Shown here one piece after another: positions 58,001-64,000 of a stretch of DNA of 64,000 bases. The notes under the pieces were generated by a model. It saw only the letters and a program-made list of their open reading frames with translations. It searched no databases and was not told where the DNA came from. Source of the DNA: Pyrenula massariospora (Eukaryota; Ascomycota; Eurotiomycetes; Pyrenulales; Pyrenulaceae); NCBI GenBank assembly GCA_021030905.1, contig JAGFMI010000002.1, positions 310,001-374,000 of the forward strand, in the 5' to 3' direction. Every line of letters begins with the position of its first letter. The first letter of the stretch is position 1. A program made the position numbers and the translations under genes.

Positions 58001-58883
58001 AGAACGTAGGAGCCTGTCCACAGAATTTGGTGCCGAAGCTGGAACGAAGACAATTGGGCCAGAAGTGGTAGACCATGTTTCAATCAACGAAGGGTCAGAG
58101 CAAAATTCTGAAAACATCTTGTGCAGATCGGACAAGAAAGAGTCTGAGGAAGCAGAGTCTCAAGAGGGATCTGTGGATGACAGCACGGGGAGCACGCCGA
58201 CGCACGAAGACGAGGAATTCTTTCTGGGGGAAACTCTCAAAAGAAGAGAAAAGGGTCCTGCAGCTGCGGACTCTCTTGACCGCATATTTAAACTCTCAAA
58301 TGAACGCTTTCATGGTTTGGACTGCAGGACAGAGATTCCGAATCCGCTCTGTTGCGACCCGTTTCCATGTTCTTACACACTCGATGGCGCAGCGTCTTCT
58401 GGTGGAAGGATTTTTTCTAGACACGTCTCACCGACTAATACTGACGGAATGTTTAAAAATCCACGAAAGGCACCGTCAGTCCCTGTGTCGCCGAAAGGTA
58501 CTAGAAAGGTTCCAGCCTTTCTGCGGTCATTACCAACCTGGAGCTCTGCAGGACACGACGACTCAAGCCTAGGACATGTGTCTCTACCACCATCGCCGAA
58601 GGCTCGCTGCGCACCACAAGACTTTGAAATTACCGCGCTGAAAGAGGCTCTTGCAGACGAGGTGGCTCGAGGCGAAAAGATCGAAAAAGAGGTCGAGATG
58701 CAAATGAGAGAGTTACAGAAGATTTTATTAAAGGACAATTTAGAGCAAGGCCGCGAGGAACGCAGACGTAGCTCGAGGAAGGAGCTTTGGGGCAGTAGTT
58801 GGGATGCTGAGGATGAGCTGGGTTGTCCAAGTCAGTCTGAGCGGGAAGGTGAGAGTCGCGAGATGGAGGTGAAGGAGGTTTGA
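55041..58883 (+). CDS. Large hypothetical protein, 1280 aa, mostly disordered
   Basis: Single long frame of 1280 codons, not recognised. The N-terminal ~70 residues may not be used; an ATG at 55113 (MPKGHAGSS) or later is possible. Residues about 150-480 look folded (WQETFRIHGHSFPNLSS, FELFVWEQTFRSHFERMLRP, VTVQVDLTILVRNMVKQF, LWWQPSRLTFENL, GDFVTFSPRIDFPM). From about 480 on it is Ser/Arg/Glu-rich and disordered, with a basic run (RKNVRRSRRRRGVRIP, possible nuclear signal). A coiled-coil-like helix lies near the end (LKEALADEVARGEKIEKEVE). The C-terminal SPKGTRKVPAFLRSLP and SLPPSPKAR stretches look like kinase sites. No signal peptide or membrane helix is credible. Confidence 0.75.
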   Translation: MASLHRALLIILFQCIDSYCNLCHMPKGHAGSSIPVEYRRFPRSQHTWMWTSSTRDEPKPIMRPLLPPSRFDVEKPSEFLPMSTQTTAKAPQPRQTQARLYQTHRVSSREPMDNSYSQWSLPGRYRDLALDDRMLNVGRRHVQRYNNATLPWQETFRIHGHSFPNLSSPSDLYIPRIRRLQDHHACNFPNHYATCIPTEMLDVCTTWKGLSPSSAFELFVWEQTFRSHFERMLRPELEYLQSSFRAQGLGSNERRVTVQVDLTILVRNMVKQFQKKNPDLRWFAASSNIYLLVEQFIRTHDCFLDSQPRSIDETTTHDPSVFLTLPSPQQPDFQTWVETPVELWWQPSRLTFENLDAHLLPGDFVTFSPRIDFPMSNPQYSSIRYFSSSDWMHYDSSCNRFNGIVPTNDFSQPIVSIITAIVTQPFGNGVLFERSIRARVTFFVGSVLPDAPMNQDYRAFFAEVSTPRPPHATIERQHRTAFKRMPALKRSSVESVDFGGSIKEAVDHPKGGLPGTSSPWARARRPRNSRNRSSGWRKYPRYSTDISQAASFQDIKLSPSKASGIAPKVSDAFDSADLSLSPYQVGDYHKLHALSADHDEAHSTAHPILASSAETGKVAEKKLAPSELTDSDKDFLAGRIAGHSTEALKKERAATMKSYLTRKNVRRSRRRRGVRIPTRRSSTSYQSPLSMPSLGNGSEGEDALIPSRSPTKYRMSRSHSSQSEGDTDKHTYKAKSERFRSRNSIIPIPPQIQADPSHNRFASLPFSDEPANIETDSNDLDDEQTLFEKNGHEAWTTWSLRSCPRATNRTSAQLLDSRKQQATARELEHEVHCKSQVDGNRTRSIPPFDAGSNRLHGEYLKTQDLPGWEETLPIRARGSNLGLTEQRHLENNKISKGKAKVDQVSMDWKKTAEISGFPGNQGQSAANELRGKDRDTVQSEKEIIGNASLDLEARQRILPPPTKSRTCERLGALAQDRDDEEQVTPNEERRSLSTEFGAEAGTKTIGPEVVDHVSINEGSEQNSENILCRSDKKESEEAESQEGSVDDSTGSTPTHEDEEFFLGETLKRREKGPAAADSLDRIFKLSNERFHGLDCRTEIPNPLCCDPFPCSYTLDGAASSGGRIFSRHVSPTNTDGMFKNPRKAPSVPVSPKGTRKVPAFLRSLPTWSSAGHDDSSLGHVSLPPSPKARCAPQDFEITALKEALADEVARGEKIEKEVEMQMRELQKILLKDNLEQGREERRRSSRKELWGSSWDAEDELGCPSQSEREGESREMEVKEV

Positions 58884-59527
58884 GGCCTGGCGAAGATTGC
58901 ACTGAGGGACAGAGGTGCAAACGCTCGGCCCGTCCTTTAGAGAAGGGAAGGGAGTCAGGTCTAACGAGGGAGAATGTGTGTCAGAGAAATAAACATTATT
59001 TCATCCAGTCTATCATAGACGGGATGATTGTTGGCCGTTCGTTCGAGAACACGAAAGGGAAAATGGGGCTGCAATAGAATGTTTCTTACGGAGCGCGGCT
59101 TTTGGATTACGTGTATCCTTCATAGCTTTAGAGGTGAGAGTGAGAGACCTTCGAGACTTAGAAATGCTCACTTTGTCATGGCTGTCACACAAGTTAAGCC
59201 TTACAGAATATGTGCCTGCGTGAGTTTCATACAAATCACTGCATGCGGTGACGATTTTTCCGGGTCTTCTTTCGTGGTCACGCGGTTCAGTCGAGAGTAA
59301 AAGAGAAATGAGGAATGGGAGAGGGAAGGGACGTCCGGTGAAATGTTATATATGTATTTCGTAAGGTATAGACATTACGTTCCTCGTCTGTCTAGCAATG
59401 CTGTTCTGATGCTGAGTCTCGGGACGGCACCATACCATCCAATCCGGATATGCGTTATTCATGCCCTATATCAGAAGAAATAAAGAAGGAAAATTCAAAA
59501 TATTCACAGCCGCAGAATTCCCTTTCT
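58884..59527. other. Convergent intergenic region
   Basis: 640 bp of 3' flanks between the 1280-aa gene (+) and the GH47 gene (-). No other feature seen. Confidence 0.55.
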
Positions 59528-61137
59528 CTACACTGGAGTGCCCGCGACTTTGAAAGGATGGGCCTCTGTGTTGAAAACCCACTGATTGACACCTCCACTA
59601 TTCACGTCATACTCGGCGTCTGGCGCGTGAATCAAGTAGCTGTATTTCAGCACCTCCGCAAATAAAAAGCTGTCCTGGAAATTCAGCTGCATGCCTCCGT
59701 TGGGCGCATTGACATCGCTGATCTCGCTGAACCCGCTCGTCGCCTTGGTGACGGCAACGATGGCCTGGAAGGCGGTGTACGCCCAGTCTTGGTAGGTCGA
59801 GTTCTGGGTGGCGCGGTAGGCGTAGTAGAACGACTCGATGACTTCTGGGCGGAGGATGTAGTCCGAGTCCTCGATCCAGAAGCCGTTTTTGTTGTAAAAG
59901 TCGACCTGGTCGGCGGGGATGTTGGTGTCGTTCCAAGAGAAGGATTCGGGTCCGATGCCCGTCGCGTCGGAGATGTAGGTGTCGTGGCAGCCGTTGACAA
60001 GTTGGAGGCCAAAGTCGATGTAGTCTGTATTGTCGAGGACAAGTCCGCCAAGAATGAAGTTGCCGCCGTCGAAGCAGGTAAGATGTTGGGATTGAAAATC
60101 GAGAACTTGACCGTTGGATTGGGCCAGGAAGGTAAGGTCAGGGCGGGAGGAAGGGTGGGAAGCGAGATGGGCGATGGTAGAATCGGCAGCAAGGACCCAG
60201 CGGTCTCTGTAGGTTGAGAAACGAGAAGTATCGTAGACGTACATTTTGATAAGATACTCGTAAAAAGAGTCAGAGCCGCCCGACCAGGTAACAAAATCGT
60301 TGTCGAAGGAGCCATTTGAGATGTAGACTTCGTTGCCAACTAGGCCCGGCCAGGGCTCATCCTCAGCAGGTTGGGGGTTCAAGAGATAGGATTCGGCCTT
60401 CTGGGATAGAGAAGCATACTCAGTGTCGTTGCCCAAGAGGTCGGAAAGATGTGTCCATTCAAGCACCAGGGTGCCAACTGTAGCAAGACCATTCGTTGTG
60501 GCTCCGTCGGTTGACTGATTCTGCGGGAACAGATTATTACTTGGCACTCCGCTCGGAGTGTCAAACGCGAATTTCAAGGCGTCTGCCAAGTTCTTCGCTT
60601 GACTCAGAAGTGCATCTACATTTTCAGGCGGGATCTGATCTTGCATTAGAAAGTGGATGTTGCTTTTCAAGTGAAACTCACGCCTTCAGCCAAGGCTGAT
60701 AATGGTCCTTTGAGAAGATCATAGCCAGCCAACATGCCCCCAAGGTAGCGGATCGTGGTCTCAAAAAGACTGACCGGATCAGCCGTCTTGGGTTGATTGA
60801 AATTGACGGTCGGGATATAATTGACGATCTCGCTGACAATATCCGGGAAGCCCATGACCAGCGCGGTGCTCAACGCGTCGAAAGCACTAGCTCCCCAGCC
60901 ATTTCTGGAGTTGGCAAACGAGTTGTTAACAGGCAGCAACTCATCATTAGGGAAGGCATATTTGTAGTAGCCATCCCATGCAAATTGAAACGCGTCCTTT
61001 ACGTCCTGAGCCCGTTGCGCCTCGGTCGAATTGTCCGTTGAATTTGAACCGCCATACTGTCTCTCGTTCAAGACACGGTGGGGATACGCCAGGGAAATGC
61101 CAGCGAGCGAAGTGATAATGACACTACTAAGAAGCAT
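59528..61137 (-). CDS. GH47 class I alpha-1,2-mannosidase, secreted
   Basis: Inverting alpha-1,2-mannosidase that trims N-glycans, of the fungal extracellular type. Exons 61137-60682 and 60634-59528; intron 60635-60681 (GTGAGT, TTTCTAATGC, GATCAG); 520 aa. Seen: signal peptide [20 protein letters not shown], then (alpha/alpha)7-barrel segments [122 protein letters not shown], and the C-terminal Ca2+-site VFNTEAHPF. The paired cysteines of the family are present. Many N-x-S/T sites fit secretion. It differs from ER mannosidase by having a cleavable signal and no membrane anchor. Confidence 0.95.
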
Positions 61138-61206
61138 ATTGAAAATGAATATTCAAATTTGGGTCAATGAGAGATGTGTCAAAGGGATAGTTTCAGACCT
61201 GACGGC

Positions 61207-61218
61207 AATATATATATG
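61207..61218 (-). promoter_or_regulatory. TATA-like element of the GH47 gene
   Basis: A TATATATAT run about 70 bp upstream of the GH47 start codon on the minus strand, in the position expected of a TATA box. Confidence 0.45.
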
Positions 61219-61227
61219 TACAGGTGC

Positions 61228-61254
61228 AGATGATGAATGATGAATGATGAATGA
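61228..61254. repeat. Short 7-bp tandem repeat
   Basis: About three copies of a GATGAAT/ATGATGA period-7 unit directly upstream of the GH47 TATA-like element. A minor microsatellite. Confidence 0.7.
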
Positions 61255-62596
61255 AGGGAGTGTGCCTGGGTCACAAATGGGAAAGAATCACCGGTAGGCT
61301 ACGGCCTCGACCTAGCCGGAGTCAAATAAGAGAAAGGGCAAAGGAAGGAAAGAAGTGGTTTGGGGCGGTAAAAGACAGAAGAGGTGAGAGGGCAGAAGGA
61401 GGTCACCGGTCCTTTACATAGAGATCGTCTAGCTTATCCACATGCCACTCGCGGCGTAGTCCATGGTCCTTTTCGTCTACCGGCGGATCAGAAGATTACG
61501 CTGGAGAGATGGAGCCTGTAGATTTAGTGTACGGAGAGCAAGAGAGGTTAATAATGTGGACTGATGGTCTGACTCTCATGCATGCGCGAAGAGGCTGCAT
61601 ACTCGCACCAGGGCTAGTAGCAGAACCTGGGAGAGAACAGGCCGGCGACAAGGTTTCTAGGATCTACCGTGGGGGTCAGATGGCCCAATGGGATGACTTT
61701 GCAAGCAAGTCTCCAGAAGGTCTTTGTTTCTCAGTGGGTGAAATGTTGGTGCACAAGGGGGATGGGGTGGGAATAATGGGAACTGTAGTACTGGGATCCC
61801 AGATGAGGGGCTCCTGGAATGGAAGCGTTTGGCGGCGAAAAGGGGCCAGGCGTCGAGCGAAGCTTTTGGGCGCCCGGGGGGCCGTTGGACGCGGGCCATC
61901 ACCACCGTACCCTAAGCGCCAGGTTCACCCCCAAGGATTGCTGCAGCTGATCGTGCGAGGCTGCAGGCCCGGAGATTGCGCCACACTGCCCGCCATCCCG
62001 GTCCCCAGACGCCCCCCTATCTGTCCCCTCAGCCCTAAGGTCCAAGAGAGTTCTAACGTGACCATCCTTCCACCCCCCTATTCACCTGGATTCGCGGGGT
62101 TGCATCTCGTGCGCGCCTCACGTGTCCGCGAGAGCATGCGATTTACTGTACCATTTTAGCTCCCAATAGTCATTTGCGGGGTCTCCGCACTGGTGATGGA
62201 GGGACGTGGGAGCTGTGACCTTCCTAAAGAGAACACCGTGTCGTGGGTAAAGGGGCAGAGCCGGGCTGGGAATCACTCCGGCAGCTGCCCAAGGGAACAG
62301 ATGAAAAATTTAGGGCGTGCGGAAAAATTCGCAAATGCACGGTGGAAATAGAATCAAGATTCCTAGGACGAAAACCCAGCAGCTCGCCGAGCCCACAGAA
62401 TCGGGTTACAGGCTATCCCCATATCAGATATGTCTAGCATCGTGAGCCAACCGATGCCGGCGCTTCCTCGAGTGTCACAGGCGCAACGCGCGGGACAAGC
62501 TTGCGTTGAGGCTCGTCAAAAAATACTCCGAAAAACAAGGATCAGTGTTGACGATGATGCACGCACAACACCCCTCGCATGCACAAAAATCCGAAC

Positions 62597-62713
62597 CCTT
62601 ATAACAAAAAGCAGTTTAATTTTTACTCTATATTAAAAAATTATATATAAATAAAAAGTTATTGTTTAAATTTTATAAGATTATAAGAATAAATTTTCTT
62701 AAAATAAACTGTA
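62597..62713. other. Sharp AT-rich block
   Basis: About 117 bp that are almost entirely A and T (for example TTATATATAAATAAAAAG), in contrast to the roughly 50% GC surroundings. It has no coding content. It could be a matrix-attachment-like or replication element, a terminator region, or a fragment of RIP-mutated or AT-isochore DNA beside the P450 gene. Confidence 0.6.
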
Positions 62714-63044
62714 TAAGCCGTGAGACTGTGTACAGTGTAGGGAATAACGTTATACTTGGTTCACTGATTTTTGCTTCTCGGTCATGTCAGCGAAGGGCAA
62801 CAATCTATGCTTAACGCTTTTCTTGAACAAGCACTGTCTTAAAGAACATTGACGCTTATCACGATTGAAGATAGCATTCAGTTGTTGCAGCTTACACGCG
62901 CTGAAAAGGCAGCCAGATGCGTATAAATTGAATCGAAGACGGCAGAAGAAGCGGCATACAGCAGTCAGATCTCTGAATATACGTTCCGGCCCGACCAGCG
63001 AAACAGTTCAAAGCGCTGCGTCAAAGCGACAATGGCGGTTCATC

Positions 63045-64000
63045 TTAATGCATAACTCCATTGACATCGACCCGTCTTCCATTCAGCACATAACCCTCCC
63101 TCATCCCCGTCTCCCATTGGTTCTTAATGAAATCCAAAGCCTCCGACCTGCGAGGCTCAAAGCGAACAGCGAACGGCTTCGGAGCCTGGAACTCCGTCGC
63201 ATCCCACGCATCAGGCCCAGCATCGATAGCATCAACCCCCTTTGGCGGCTTGATCGCGAGGCCCCATAGCACATTCGCAAGCGCAAGATCCAGCGTCAAC
63301 TCAGCCAGTTTCGCACCAGGACACACGCGGCGCCCGACTCCAAAGGAGAAATGATCCCGCTTGGTCTGATCGCCAGCCGCGTACTCGAAGCTCGAGCGGG
63401 GAAATTCCAGATACCGTTCCGGCTTGAACGCCTGCGGCTCATCGTACTTTGCGGGATCAGACCCGAGGAAGATCGTGTTCCCAAGTAAGACCGTGCCCTT
63501 GGGGATGAGATAGTCCTTGTATTGGACGTCGGCGTCGGCGTAGCGCTTGATGCACCAGACAGGAACGGGCTTCAGGCGGATCGTCTCCTTGACGCAGGCG
63601 TTTATGTACGGCAGGTTCGGCAAGTCCTGGATTGTGGGCGTGCGTTCCGGTCCGACGACGCTCATCAGCTCCTGGTAGCATTTGTCCTGGACATGTGGGT
63701 TCGCCACCATGTACAGGATGGCGGAGTTGAAGGTCACGGTTGAGGTCCCTGAGCCGGCGTCGGCAATACCGCCCACGATCCAGGCGAAGTCCTCGTCTGT
63801 GAGGCCCTGCTTTCGCCATTGTTGGTTGTTTTCGTATAATTTGCGCCCGAAACATATGGGAGCTCGACCGGTTTCCATTTGGTCTTCGAGCCGGCGCCAG
63901 GGCCTCAACTTGGCGTTAAGGATTGGCAGTCTTAGTGATTCAGCAAAGCGTCGGCCAGGTTGTAGCCAAGCAGGCAGCTTAGCAAGAGGCGGGATCTCGT
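63045..64000 (-). CDS. Cytochrome P450, C-terminal part (truncated by window edge)
   Basis: Heme monooxygenase whose open frame continues uninterrupted on the minus strand to base 64000, so the N-terminus and membrane anchor lie outside the window; about 317 codons are seen. Seen, in order: ILNAKLRPWRRLEDQMETGR, the I-helix oxygen-activation motif GIADAGSGTSTVTF (AGxxT type), ExxR in VKETIRLKP, the PERF-like FKPERYLEFP, and the Cys-heme loop FSFGVGRRVCPGAKLAE. The C-terminal FEPRRSEALDFIKNQW resembles fungal CYPs acting in secondary metabolism or detoxification. The substrate is unknown and no tailoring partner is visible inside the window. Confidence 0.94.
   Translation of the reverse strand, partial: EIPPLAKLPAWLQPGRRFAESLRLPILNAKLRPWRRLEDQMETGRAPICFGRKLYENNQQWRKQGLTDEDFAWIVGGIADAGSGTSTVTFNSAILYMVANPHVQDKCYQELMSVVGPERTPTIQDLPNLPYINACVKETIRLKPVPVWCIKRYADADVQYKDYLIPKGTVLLGNTIFLGSDPAKYDEPQAFKPERYLEFPRSSFEYAAGDQTKRDHFSFGVGRRVCPGAKLAELTLDLALANVLWGLAIKPPKGVDAIDAGPDAWDATEFQAPKPFAVRFEPRRSEALDFIKNQWETGMREGYVLNGRRVDVNGVMH

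Larger units (their letters stand above)
61138..63044. other. 1.9 kb gene-poor stretch
   Basis: Between the GH47 start and the P450 stop. It contains the GH47 promoter, a GC-rich part (about 61500-62160) with a 216-codon plus-strand frame of low credibility, and a sharp AT-rich block at 62597-62713. No recognised gene. Confidence 0.5.

Noticed and set aside
59683-60339. 218-codon same-strand second frame inside the GH47 gene
   Set aside because: Ser/Thr/Pro-rich shadow of the GH47 coding frame; the GH47 frame carries all family motifs.
61509-62159. 216-codon plus-strand frame in the gap left of the P450 gene
   Set aside because: Low-complexity Gly/Arg/Pro-rich translation from GC-rich DNA, no family resemblance, and it overlaps competing frames. 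Likely chance openness.

Overview
This 64 kb window is chromosomal DNA of a filamentous ascomycete (Pezizomycotina). Genes are compact and alternate between strands. Most carry short introns of 46-148 nt with GT..CTAAC-like..AG signals. The proteins are typical of these fungi: Snf1 kinase, a GH7 cellobiohydrolase with a CBM1, Tom70, Sfh5, Pmp3, a Ubp15/USP7-type deubiquitinase and a POT1/Cdc13-domain protein. Several secreted plant- or glycan-directed hydrolases suggest a plant-associated or saprotrophic lifestyle. The genus cannot be fixed from the sequence. All splice sites below were inferred by eye from reading frame, splice consensus and family knowledge.

Layout, left third: FAH-family hydrolase (-), PRELI/MSF1 protein (+), secreted DUF3455 protein (+), cytosolic Trp-tRNA synthetase (+), SNF1/AMPK alpha (-), a 3.2 kb gene-poor gap, then the GH7 cellobiohydrolase (+) with a TATA box and three clustered CreA-type sites. 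Next come a small conserved fungal protein (+), TOM70 (+) and an FHA protein with a C-terminal membrane anchor (+). A hard-to-model minus-strand coding segment lies before SFH5 (+).

Middle: a But2-like secreted protein (-), a 635-aa orphan (-), a 645-aa multi-pass membrane protein (+), a GH16 hydrolase (-), a 1289-aa telomere-type POT1/Cdc13 OB-fold protein (+), a long GH29 alpha-L-fucosidase (-), an AIG2-type gamma-glutamylcyclotransferase-fold protein (+), PMP3 (-) and a GH79 hydrolase (-).

Right third: a p24/emp24 cargo receptor (-), a MATH-USP deubiquitinase (-) divergent from a mitochondrial PDK/BCKDK-type kinase (+), a 1280-aa disordered orphan (+), a GH47 alpha-1,2-mannosidase (-), a gene-poor stretch with a sharp AT-rich block, and the 3' part of a cytochrome P450 (-) cut by the window edge.

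No transposon, retroelement, virus-derived element, CRISPR array, rRNA or tRNA was recognised. Five glycoside hydrolases (GH7, GH16, GH29, GH79, GH47) occur within about 47 kb, two of them (GH29 and GH79) only about 2.4 kb apart. The sugar-response kinase Snf1 lies next to a cellulase that this kinase pathway usually derepresses. That adjacency is an observation, not evidence of a functional cluster.
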